DNA of 64,000 nucleotides from Bidens hawaiensis (lineage: Eukaryota > Streptophyta > Magnoliopsida > Asterales > Asteraceae): the NCBI GenBank assembly GCA_021521415.1, contig JAIQDT010007641.1, forward strand, positions 1-64,000, given 5' to 3'. Of the stretch, positions 1 to 10,385 are shown piece after piece. Numbering within the stretch: the first letter of the stretch is position 1; each line of letters starts with the position of its first letter. The notes beneath the pieces were generated by a model. That model saw nothing but the letters and a program-made list of their open reading frames with translations, searched no databases and was not told the DNA's origin. Position numbers and translations under genes: made by a program.

Positions 1-881
1 TTGCATTTGTTGCACCATGGGCGAGGCCCGCTGTATCCTTTCCTTGATGGCTCCGCGGCTTGGATCGCGTAAGCCCTTACGCTCTCCTGCTTCTTGAACG
101 GTGGTTGCTTAGAGTCGGACCCTCAGTGGTGAGAGTTCCACTTCCTCTTGGGATCAGAGGTTCGCTGCTCGATTCCGCGCGTAGTTAACATACCCGCACG
201 GACCGTATCCCTTGTAAGGGTGATGGCCCGCGCTACGGCCTCATCAAAGGTTGGAGGCGCTGCGGCGTTGAGCGGAACCCTAACAACAGGAGGTAACCCA
301 AAGATATACCTCTCGATCTTCTTTTCCTCCGTGTTTGCCATGTCTGGCACCAACTGGCAAAGCTCGTTAAACCGGTTGTTGTAGGCGTCGATATCCGTTC
401 CTACCATGGTGTGGTTCCAGAATTCCTGCTGCAGACTCTGGATTTCTGCGCGAGAGCAGAACTTTCTCATCATCATCTCCTTCAGCTCCTCCCAGGTTTT
501 GTGAAGATAAACTTCTCGCCCCAAGGTCTTCACTTGAAGCTTCCACCAAGATGAAGCTGCTTCTTGGAACATGCAGGTCGCGTAAAGGACCTTCTGGTTC
601 TCACTACATCCGCTAATGGAGAGAACTGTCTCCATCTTGTCAATCCAGTTGTAGAGCCCAATGGCCCCTTCGGTACCCTTGAATGGCCAAGGCTTACAGG
701 CCATGAATGTCTTGTAGGAGCATCCTTTGTCCAAGGCTCCTGATTCGGGTTCTGGGGTCTCATTCTGACGACCCTGACTTGATTCGGCCTTGCTGGCCTC
801 ATGTGTCGCGATCGCTTGCGCGATTATTTCCGCGAGTTCCTCGGGTGTCATGGTAATTCCCTTGGCTTTAGTTGGAGGCAT
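1..881 (-). pseudogene. Ty3/gypsy Gag, partial, element A
   Basis: Capsid part of a plant gypsy Gag, which would form the virus-like particle around retrotransposon RNA. The ATG is at 881. Family hallmarks are visible: KTFMACKPWPF, YNWIDKMETVLSISGC, EAASSWWK, the WEELKEMMMRKFC stretch and ERYIFGLPP. A TGA at 123-125 interrupts the frame, but the same frame continues to the window edge and ends in CNKC, the start of a zinc knuckle. The stop probably arose from CGA by CpG deamination. The rest of the polyprotein lies outside the window. It resembles the Gag of element I near 39.4 kb. I am confident of the family and unsure of the clade. Confidence 0.88.
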
Positions 882-1113
882 TCTCGCTTTAAAAGAGAAT
901 GAAAATATATTAAACTTAGCGCATTTACTCTGAGCACATAATGTTCTTTATCTTTATTCACTAGACACTGTGTGACCCGTGTTCCTAAGTGTGTGTATAG
1001 TTTCTTTTGAAAATATTTTCTTTGAAAAATATTTCATGCGATTCCCCAACGGTTATAGTCTAGGTTAAAACTTCTTTTCCTAGTTCGCTATAACCAGTGC
1101 TCTGATACCAATC
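882..1113 (-). other. Leader and primer binding site of element A
   Basis: Untranslated leader between the 5' LTR and Gag. On the minus strand TGGTATCAGAGC (complement of 1099-1110) lies three bases after the LTR end and matches the 3' end of plant initiator tRNA-Met, so it is the minus-strand priming site. No coding potential is seen in the rest. Confidence 0.85.
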
Positions 1114-3326
1114 TGTCACACCCGGCCCTGAGCGGCAAAAACAGCCGGGCGCGCGCGAGTGGGGATTGATAATTAAGCACGGGCCATTGCAAACATTCAA
1201 AGTAAGATTTTCATTGCGCATGAAATGTTTAATACAAATACATTACATTGTTTAAAAATTACATAAAAACATCCAAGTATAAAAACTGTTGAAGATTTCC
1301 ACGCCGTAACCCCCTTGCGCGGCGGGAACAACCACGCGCATCGAAGGGATAGAACTAAAATCTTCCAAAAAGCTAGTTTTAGATGTTCAGCGTGAGGTGC
1401 TCTATGTGTGACTCCATGCGCTACCTAGTTATCTCCTGAAAGACACGTAAAAACATTTGAATCAGTATAAACTGAGTGAGTTCACAAGTTTTAGTAACTT
1501 GATAAATCGTATTGCATCATAATCTTGATAAAAATCATTCTGAAACATAATTCTGATAGCATCATTAAAACACATGCTTGGTAAAACATAGTTCTATCAA
1601 CACATTCTGATAAAATCGTCCCGCGGGTTACGCTGCGAACATTTCTGGGAACTGTGCTCGTCTGTGTAAGTGGCGCTGCCACTACGAGCGAAACAAGTAA
1701 TACCGTCCCGCGGGTTACGAGCGGACACATCTGAAAAACCGTGCTCGTCTGTGTAAGTGGCGCTGCCACTACGAGCGAATAATACCGTCCCGCGGGTTAC
1801 GCGCAGACGTTGTGCCGGAAAACAAGGCGCTCGTCCATGCAAAGAGGCGCGACCCCTACGAGCGGGCTCAAACCCATAGTACTGCCCCATGACCATACTA
1901 GGCACTCGTCCATGCAAAGAGGTGCGACCCCTACGAGTGGGTGGATCAAACCAGCAGTCCCTACCCTTAGAGTTCCAATGGTAAAGTGATCACTTACTCG
2001 AGTTCTAGCGCACATACATCGAAAACCTTAGATAACCGTTCGCATTGCTCATTATGAAATATAATTTAAACACATAATCGCTTGCATAGCTTGTAAGTAT
2101 ACCATGATAAAACATTATTTAAGTACGTGTCCCTCGCCCCGAAAACAGTTTAAAAACAGTGAAAACAGCGAGAATAGGGGCTGTGAGACTCACCTGTGGT
2201 TCTTGTTAAGGGATTAATCGAGATTCGGGTTTTCTTGGTGTTGGCCTCGGAATTGAAGGTCTAGAATGCGATTAAATAACAAGAAGTATATATATTAAGA
2301 TCAAGAATTAGGAGAATATAAGGGTTGGAAAGCAGATCTCAAGGTTATATTCTTGGCTTACCTGGTAACAGGATCAGAAACGAAAACAACGGATGCTTGG
2401 GAGATGATTAGTGCAAGTTGCAGTTCTTAAGAGAGAAGTTTGAAGTGTGTTTTGGGTGATAGTTTAGGTTACATATTTATAGGCAAACTCAAGGGAACAC
2501 AATCCCTTGCTTTAGGGGATTGTAATCTTTTCATATCTAGGTGTAATGATGATAAGGTATGGAAATTATTATTATTTATTTAAAAGTGGAGTAGTGGATA
2601 AAAGATTTTGATTTGATTTGGTCAGGACATGCAGGTCTGGGGTTGGTGAGAATAGGGTGGCTGACAGTTGACTTTTCATGTTACAGTGTGCTTTTTCAGG
2701 TACTTTTGTCCGTGTACAGTAAAAAGTGGAAAATCTCTGAAGCACGCTACTGTTTCCTTTTGGGCGGGAGTAATCTCCTTACGTCTGGAGAATAGACTAA
2801 GTGTTCTGTGCGTATCACTTTGTGCGCATAGCTTTCTGCGTGAAGGACATTTCTTTGCTGCGGGTAGGTGCGTAACCTTCTCGCAGTTAGGACATTGAGT
2901 TTCATTTGTAGATTCTCCAGGTGGTCTTGGTATTTCAACATAGTGATCAGTTATGTTGAAGTCAATTCCATCTTGGAGCTTCAGACAAACTAGCTCTCAA
3001 TGTTCCCGCCATGCGGGGAGGTTAGTTCCCTTCCGCACGCGCATAAAAGATTTAGGATGCACCCGCCTTAGCATCATGCGGGATGGTCAACCCATTAGAC
3101 AACATAACGTTAAGGTACATGAAAACATAAAGCCAAAACATTCGCGCATGGCGCATATAACATATGCCCACGCTGGTTCTTAACATGGCGCGCTCGCGCA
3201 GGGCGCACATAACAAATGCACGCGCTGATTCTAATATGGCGCGCTCGCGCCGGGCGCATATAACAATTACCTAATATTTAGGTTGATTACTTGGTTTAAG
3301 GGATTGGGAATTTACCGGGTGTCACA
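1114..3326 (-). repeat. 5' LTR of element A (about 2.2 kb)
   Basis: Starts TGTGACACCC (at 3326) and ends GGGTGTGACA (at 1114), directly followed by the primer site. A TATA-like CCTATAAATA lies at 2474-2483 on the minus strand. A splice-donor-like AGGTGAGT lies near 2190, then a short hairpin (TCAG/CTGA, 1462-1475) and a TTTCAG|G acceptor-like site near 1435. It holds two GC-rich tandem blocks: about 100-bp repeats at 1617-1935 with the shared core CCCGCGGGTTACG, and shorter GGCGC-rich repeats at 3135-3275. It was inserted into the LTR of element B, and the other target-site copy is outside the window. Confidence 0.85.
2474..2483 (-). promoter_or_regulatory. TATA box of element A LTR
   Basis: Minus-strand CCTATAAATA inside the LTR, upstream of the donor-like AGGTGAGT near 2190. 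The position suits a retrotransposon pol II promoter. The start site cannot be seen. Confidence 0.5.
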
Positions 3327-4394
3327 CGCTGGGTGCAATATGGAGCTTTGAAGGCGCACTTTGCACTTCGCACGCTCGAATCACCGAGACCCACCTTAGT
3401 ATTTTTGAAAAATGGAAGCAAAACCATGACATGACAAGTTATTAGAACTCAAGGGACTAAATGCGAATTTTGGAATTTCAGTCACTTCGCGCGACGCGAA
3501 AGAACCAACAAGAACTACTTCGCGCTACGCGAAGTAGTCAAGAAGTAACCGTGCTAGGTAAGTCATAAGACACGTGTCACCACGTGGCAAGCCTAGTAGC
3601 TGACACATCAGACCTACAGGTCTACTTCGGGCGATGCGAACGAGTGCTTCGCGATACGCGAAGGACAAAAGACTTAAATGGCGGTTAAGTGGTCCTTCGC
3701 GCTACGCGAACAGACATGATGGAACCCTTCGCACGACGAGAAGGAACACAATTTTTGCCTCTAAATAGGCAACCATGGGTTGATGTTCTAGTCATTCCAT
3801 CACACTCTATTCTCATACATTCCCTCAAAAAGCGTTCCACGATCTCGACTCTCCGACGAGTTCATTTCTCGAAGTATGTGCTTTTGTTTGAAGCTTTGTT
3901 TGTTTATTCCCTCGTTTACCCACACACAAGTAGAAGTGTTGCCCATGTCAAGCTTAGGCATTTCTTTTAAAATAGCAATACAAGGTAGGGATTCTGCTCG
4001 ATTAATTTATTATATATGGCTTAGACCCTAGTCGGGAGTATAGTCTATACCTTGATGATGATATAATAAGTGCAACATAGTTTTCATAAGACAATGGTAT
4101 TGATAAAATATTATTTCTTCATAGTTATAAAGATTTTATAATGTTCTTAAGAAAGAAGAAACATAGTATATATGTTTCTTCATGAAGAAAAAAACATAGT
4201 ATTTAAATGAAGAAACCTCTTGGACAAAGCTCCAAGTATTGTATAAAAAGAGAAATGATTATCAAGGTAATGATTATGCGAATTAACTAAAGGTCTAAAA
4301 CTAGATCGCTGATCTAGTATTTATAAAAGGTTATTCTCGTACTATAGGTCCGGGAAACTAAACAACAAGAATCGTTTAATTTACGAAAAAGTTT
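3327..4394 (+). repeat. 5' LTR remnant of element B
   Basis: The part near 3345-3770 matches the 3' LTR of B at 15385-15769, including the rows of near-palindromes such as TTCGCGCTACGCGAA. A TATA-like TCTAAATAGG lies near 3762, followed by a CT-rich stretch. The left part was lost or displaced when element A inserted. Sequence passes into RNase H coding near 4395 without gag, protease or RT, so a large internal deletion is implied. The ORF at 3689-3970 shows no protein family features. Confidence 0.7.
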
Positions 4395-5254
4395 ACTAAC
4401 TCACCTATACTGGCTTTGCCAGAAGGTACGGAAGATTTTGTTATGTTTAGTGACGCATCCCATTCATGTTTGGGTTGTGTACTAATGCAAAGAAAGAAAA
4501 TAATAGCTTATGCTTCTCGTCAATTGAAAGTACATTAAAAGAATTGCCCAAGATCTAGAGTTAGGTGCCATAACTTTTGCTTTGAAATTATGGAGACACT
4601 ATCTTTATGGAGTCAAATTTATCGTGTACACTGATCATAAGAGTTTAAAGCACATCGTTGATCAGAAAGAGCTTAACTTGCGTCAAAGGAGATGGATGGA
4701 AATCGTAAATGATTATTATTGCGAAATCATCTATCATGAAGGTAAAGCCAATGTGGTGGCTGACACATTGAGCCGAAAAGAACATGACCCATAAGAGTTC
4801 GAGCTTTAATATTGGAACTTCAGATAGATCTAATCGAACAAATCAAGAAAGCTCAAAAGCAAGACACTAAAGAGAACAACATCTCTGAAAAAAAGCGTAA
4901 TGGCATAATCGACTCTTTAGTCAAAGGATATGATGATATACTCAGACATGGAAATAGGATCTTGGTACCAATAATCAGAGATCTATGTGAAAAGATAATG
5001 AATGAAGCGGATAAGTCAAAATACATTATGCACCCCGATAGTGATAAGATGTACCAAAATCTTAAACCTAACTACTAGTGGAATGGAATGAAGAAAGACA
5101 TTGTTCTGCATGTAGCCAAATGTCTAACCTGTTTACAAAAGTAAAAGCCGAACATTAAAAGCCTTCGGGTTTGCTTCAACAACCTGAACTTCCCATTTGG
5201 AAATGGGAAATGATAACCATGGATTTTATAACAAAACTTCCAAAGACTACTCGT
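4395..5254 (+). pseudogene. Gypsy RNase H and integrase start, element B (segment 1)
   Basis: Decayed Ty3/gypsy pol. RNase H features include [41 protein letters not shown] and [13 protein letters not shown]. The integrase zinc-binding region follows (HPDSDKMYQNLK, VAKCLTC) and then the integrase core start (MDFITKLPK). Several stops and frame changes are present. Coding stops at 5254, where element C is inserted, and resumes after 10361 and again after 12210. Confidence 0.85.
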
Positions 5255-6321
5255 TGTCACACCCCAACCTACGGCGGAAATACCGGGGCGAACTGATTGC
5301 TCACAGCTTTTCAAAGGTTACTATCATGCAACATTATTTAAATGACAATATCTATTTAATTCGATTTAATAATTCAAGTACAAAATACAACTTATTAAAC
5401 AAACAACAATTATAAATTAAATTCTTGATTGTATCATTCCTAACTTAAATTCTTCACTAAGTCTTCACCAATCTGCATTAGATTTCTATGATAACCTGCA
5501 TATGCGTATAAAAAAGAATTTTGTCAACAACACATGTTGAGTGAGCAACACACCAGTTTAGTTGTACATATAGTATATATATATAACAAAATACGTAGCT
5601 GCAACAAGTCATATGAGAATAACAAAATAACCAAATGAGCAAGTATAACTGAGATGTCGAGAAGCACCAAGGCTAACGACAAGCGTATGATCATACTAGA
5701 CTGAGATTATACTGGACCTCTCCGAATGCGGAAGCATACAAAGCAAATAAGCACATAAACAAGTAAGGTATAAGTTGTTAACACATAAGACAAAGTTGCA
5801 GTTTTGAGTATAAGTATATATGAGATATATATTTACGCATATGTCCCCAAAACGTGAGAAAATGAGTAAAATATGGGAATGTGGTACTCACCTTTATAGA
5901 CGAACAAAATTGAAAGGAGAAATATTGGGAATACGCACTTCGGGAAAATACTGACGAGAATCCTAAGTGACAAATAATTACGACATAAATATGGATTGAA
6001 TAAAGAATCTAAAACTAGAGAGAAGTTCGGGATTAATGATCGAGTGTAATCTTTACAAAAGCTTTTGATTTATTATCAACTTTATTATCAAAGTTTTATC
6101 GTAATAAATATGATTTAATTATAATAAAGACATTAAAATACTCGAATAAATACTTATAAAGATTTTATAGATTATATAAAGAGATTTGTTTTCTCAATCT
6201 AAAAATACGTTTAATATATGTTTATTATTAATAAGTATCGTAAATTCTAAATGATTATTAACTAATAATAATAATATTACGATCTTTTACAAAATACTTA
6301 AAGTATGTAATTTAACAAGAT

Positions 6322-6356
<35 letters not shown>

Positions 6357-7454
6357 AACCTTATTAAAATAAATTTTATACATGATACATATTCATACGT
6401 TTATATATACAAATATATACATTTATATATGGTTTTTAACTTAGGTTCGGAAAAGACTAATAATTGTGTCGGTTTTAACAATACAAACTATTTATGAGTT
6501 TATGGTATAATTTAAATAAATAAATGAGTTAATATGGTTTTCAAATAACAATTAACAAAAAAAAACAAAGCAAAACGGGGCTAGGGGGATTTGAACCCGC
6601 GTCCCCCAGCGCCCAACACCTTAACATAACCCACAACCAACTGATCTAACAGCTTTGTTGGTTATAACATCTGAACAAAATGTTTTAAACAGACAGACTA
6701 GGCTACAGATTCCATTATGAACCCTAACAATCCAATTCATTATATCCGACAATGTTGAACGGATTGAAGTTAGGGTTAACGTTAATTGGACAAAAACGAA
6801 TACAATACAACACCTAATTACCTGATACGACGATGTTTGGTGGCTTAATCGCGAAGAACAGTGGATGGCTGAAGGTGGTGACGAACAGGGTATAAATCAG
6901 CGATGTTAATCCAATTAATTGTAGGGTTAAGATTGGCGCTAGCATAAGAGTACTATCAGCGAGTTTAATTTAAATATTACGCTTGTTAACAAGTGTATTA
7001 AGAACGAGTAGGTGTCGGTTTGGTTAATATGGAAAACGGAATCAAGTTTGATTGATATAACGCAATTAGAGGTGTTAGTGCGTCGATTATGGTATGAGGA
7101 TCAATACCCATGATTAAATTACCAAAACTACTACGAAAATTATGGTTCAAGGAAATCAAACGGGTCCGGTTTGCGATGTGGGTCGGGTATGGGTGATGGG
7201 TTAAGGATTTGATATAATAACCAGAATTTGCTAATTGGTCCTTTCAAATAGGGGATGGAAACATAAATAGGTTAATATTTATACAAGGGTTAAAATTGTA
7301 TAACTTTCAAAGTTTATTTTAAATAAGTGTGAATAAATATAATAAATGGTTATAAATATAAAAATAATTAATCGATAAACGCGATAAAATTTCCCGAAAA
7401 ATAAAAATCGAAATGGGTCGGGTTTATACGCTCCGAAAAGTTCGAGTTGTTACA
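5255..7454 (-). repeat. 3' LTR of element C (2.2 kb)
   Basis: Starts TGTAACAACTCG (7454) after the polypurine run AAAGTAGGGGAGAC and ends TTGGGGTGTGACA (5255). It contains a donor-like AAGGTGAGTACC near 5890, a hairpin TCAACA/TGTTGA at 5524-5540 and an acceptor-like TGCAG|G near 5500. Other contents are a TA-dinucleotide run near 6325-6350 and a tRNA-like stretch at 6577-6655. Short ORFs in it show no conserved features. Confidence 0.8.
6577..6655 (-). other. tRNA-like sequence with box A and box B inside an LTR
   Basis: On the minus strand GTTAGATCAGTTGGT resembles box A and GGTTCAAATCC fits the box B consensus, with tRNA-like spacing of about 40 bases. The acceptor arms do not pair, so it is not a working tRNA. 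A related stretch lies in LTR H at 33214-33290, at a comparable place in that LTR. It may be a captured SINE head or an internal pol III promoter relic. Confidence 0.5.
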
Positions 7455-8051
7455 GTCTCCCCTACTTTAGGGAATTTCGTCCCGAAATTAAAGCATACTA
7501 TAACAACATCATTAAATTTTAAGGAAAAGAATATTTAAAACGTAATTTAAAAAAGAAAAAAAAATTCATAGCACAGAACTTTGAATAGTTAAAATAACGC
7601 TCCAAATGCAAATCCGATAAGGGTTCTTATATATAGGATGTACCAGCGACGTATCCACCATGTCCTTATCATTTCTACATTTTTACCGTTAACCCAACTA
7701 CTTTCAATTCTATATTATGACACTTAACTTTACGCTTCATGATTTCCATGCGAGGACTTCGATAATTATGTTCCGGACCATAATTATTGTTATCGTCGGA
7801 TGGTCCACATGATTCGTCTCATCGTGTGAGTTTACCAAACATTTGAGTAAAACATGATTTTGAGAAAACATAAATTTTAAGGAGTTTTAATTAGATGACA
7901 ATTCCAAAAGTTGCAGTGAATTTTAATAAAGCAAGAAATTTAAGACGACTTTTAAACTTAAGATATAAGTATTTAAAATTTATGAAGGGGTAGCTTATAA
8001 ATATTGGAGGTAAAGAAATAAGATAGAAGTATGCTTCAATAAACAATTTAT
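7455..8051 (-). other. 3' untranslated region of element C
   Basis: Begins with the polypurine tract next to the LTR at 7455-7470 and the GGGACGAAATT motif typical of gypsy 3' ends. No coding signal is visible. Confidence 0.55.
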
Positions 8052-9022
8052 TTAATCAAAAGAAAAATTATTAGATAAAGGTAAATAGTTCAAATTGGAA
8101 ATAATCAAAGGCCATAAAGAGGCGTTATAATACGTAATTAAGAAAAAGAGAAAATAAGGTAAGATAAAGGGAACGGAAAAGGTCTTCATGATCGTTGAGT
8201 ATCTTAATTGGCGTGACGTGAGGCACAATGAGCAGTTGCACTCATAGGAGTTGGAGCACTCGAGGTAGATTGATTTGGCATTACTTGGAAAACTGGAGCT
8301 TGAACGGTCTGCAAGAAAGTTGTTTGGTGGAAATATGTTTGGTAAACTTGAGCTTGTGGTTGTGGGGTTTGGTAGTATTGGGTTAAGTAAGGTTGACCTT
8401 GATTTATGGGAGGAGCTTGAGGGACATGAGGTTGATGGGTTGAGCCTGTTGAGCATAGGTCAAGTAGTAGGGGATAGTCGAAGATTGGGCTTGATGAGCT
8501 TGGGTAAGTTGAGAGCACGCATTATGGAGATGATTCGGGTCCTTAAAATGGTAGCAAGCACGGGTATTAGGAACACCGGGTTGAGTAAAAGGGGTAGGTT
8601 GTTGCGGGACAGCTTGTGCAGTAGGCGGGACATGACATGTGTTAGCAAGATGGCCATAATGGTTACATTGGGTGTAGCGAAGACATAGGGATTTAATTGA
8701 GTGATGATGGTTACAAATGGAGCATAACAGGAAAGGACCGAGAAAAAGGTTTCTTATTTGAGGAGACTTGCGGGTGGGTAGGATTTGTTGCAGCAAAGTT
8801 CTTACGTTTCTTGTTGTGAGGATTAGTGGAGGTAGATGGTTTGTAGTCACCACCAAAGGTATTAGTGGGAAAAGTTGAATCGGTTACACTGATGTTTTGA
8901 ATTTGGGTCACTATTATAGGGATCGCCGCAGCTATCTCTTTGGCGATACAGGCAGCCATACGGTGGTTGTGAGAATCAAACGATTGACGTCGAGGATGAC
9001 AGTGGTTTCTTAAATGAGACAT
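8052..9022 (-). pseudogene. Gag-like protein of element C, capsid deleted
   Basis: Split into frames at 9022-8711, 8856-8404 and 8518-8052 by frameshifts. The N-terminal part carries MAACIAKEIAAAIP, a start motif I associate with Asteraceae gypsy Gag. It is followed almost directly by a basic linker (NKKRKNFAATN) and two zinc-knuckle-like regions: CNHYGHLANTC, which is canonical, and CYHFKDPNHLHNAC, where the second Cys is replaced. The capsid domain of about 200 residues is absent. A Gln/Pro/Tyr-rich tail follows. No protease, RT or integrase is seen. Confidence 0.65.
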
Positions 9023-10063
9023 TCTATATGGACCAAAAACGAGGATTTATAAGATGAAGGATAAAATGTTTAACTATGTGGATAACTTATAAAAATGTTG
9101 TCTTAAGAAGTAAAGGGAATTACGTCATGAGGATCAAAAGTAAAAGTTTATAAGATGAGTGGGGTACATTGTGTAAATAGTTATTAAATGATCTAGTCAG
9201 TAAGATTAATGTGTGATGACTACATGAGGAGTTAAGTCAGTTTAAAATTTAAATTATTAAGTTTACAATAAACCAACGAAATGTAAATTGTGGATGTTGG
9301 CCTCCCATGAGCTTTCCATGGCAATTTGAATGGCCCAACAAAACTAACGAGTAAAAACAACTGAGTTGGACAACCCATGAGCATTACATGGCAATTCGAT
9401 TGTCCCAACTAATTAGCGAATTAACAATGCAATGAAGTTTGTCGGCCCAATTAGCGTTACACGGCGTTTTGACTAACCAAACTAAATAACGAACTATCGA
9501 AATAAATATGGGTAGTGAGAGTATCTTGTGAACCACCACGTTTGATTACTCCAACAAAAATACGAAAACAAGTTAAGAAATGGATAGTAGGAGTGTCTGT
9601 GGGTTCCATGGATTTTTCACACAACTAACCATTTAAATAACGAAACACAATAATCGGGAAGACCGAGTTTAGCCACGAACCACCGTGAATTCGGTTTAAA
9701 ATCAACCTAAGGCGTCGGTCATATGACAATTATGTTCCTCTTTGGCCGAGAGGAACTTGTCATGCTACGTAGCCTTAAGATGAAGGAGTAGAAACAAAAG
9801 TAGGGTATTCTTAAGGAATTTCCCACAAATAAAAAGGATATCTAATTTCGAAAAGTTTTCTTTAAATGTTGAGGCATATCCTCGGAGTTTGTGTGTGTGC
9901 ATAACAATATAATACATAATAATTAAATAATTATCTAAGAAGTTGTAAACAATTTAAAATTAAACACATAAAGGTAAACAGATAGGCACGTTTAGGGTTC
10001 CTAAACATGTGTCGAAGGCAATTTCTAACGAACTATCTTAAACCTTCGGCTCTGATACCAATC
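9023..10063 (-). other. Leader of element C with primer binding site
   Basis: Non-coding leader on the minus strand. The complement of 10049-10060 reads TGGTATCAGAGC, the initiator tRNA-Met primer site, three bases after the end of the Cassandra-type LTR. The leader has three loosely repeated blocks around 9295-9480 with CCATGAGC and GGCAATT. No gene is recognised. Confidence 0.6.
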
Positions 10064-10361
10064 TGTAACATCCGGCCCCTCGCACCACCAATATTGTCCG
10101 CTCTGCCCACGAAGAGCTCACGGATTTGTTTTTGGTTGCTCAGATGGAGACTTCCCAGGAGGTCACCCATCCTAGTATTACTTCCACATAAGCATGCTTA
10201 ACCGTGGATTTTTCATGTGCTCCACAGCCAACTAAGCCCAAAACGCGTTGGTGATTGAAGAGGCAGGACATTTACTTATGAACCAAGGATCTCTCTTGTC
10301 CACGGCCGATGTGGGATTTGCCTAAGAGTGGGATGATGTTGTGTTTGCCAAGGGTATTACA
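10064..10361 (-). repeat. Cassandra-type LTR with 5S rRNA-like core
   Basis: Minus-strand sequence starting TGTAATACCC (10361) and ending GGATGTTACA (10064), 298 bp. Its core at about 10140-10240 is 5S rRNA-derived: it contains GGATGGGTGACCTCCTGG (10155-10172) and GTTAAGCATGCTT, close to the internal pol III promoter boxes of plant 5S rRNA. Cassandra TRIM elements are known to carry 5S sequence in their LTRs. Here the LTR forms the 5' end of a larger Gag-bearing element. Confidence 0.8.
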
Positions 10362-10385
10362 CTCGTCAACATAATGTAAGCTGGG
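10362..10385 (+). other. Host bridge of element B between insertions C and D
   Basis: Only 24 bases of integrase coding, made of the ctcgt duplication, a short bridge and the ctggg duplication, separate elements C and D. Both insertions fell in the same few codons. Confidence 0.7.

Larger units (their letters stand above)
5255..10361 (-). mobile_element. Element C: Gag-only LTR retrotransposon with two unlike LTRs
   Basis: Unit of 5.1 kb on the minus strand flanked by ctcgt at 5250-5254 and 10362-10366. Removing it with one copy of the duplication puts the host integrase back in frame, with the residue spacing seen in element I near 36.4 kb. Order on the minus strand: 298-bp Cassandra-type LTR (10361-10064), primer site, leader, Gag remnant, polypurine tract, then a 2200-bp gypsy LTR (7454-5255). 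The two LTRs do not match. No RT or integrase is encoded, so it relied on other elements. A heterologous LTR pair sharing one target-site duplication suggests template switching or LTR replacement. Confidence 0.75.

Noticed and set aside
6577..6655. Functional tRNA gene
   Set aside because: Boxes A and B are present, but the acceptor arms do not pair and no anticodon arm is convincing.
10140..10240. Genuine 5S rRNA gene
   Set aside because: Only the core matches and it lies within TG...CA LTR ends with an adjacent primer site, as in Cassandra elements.
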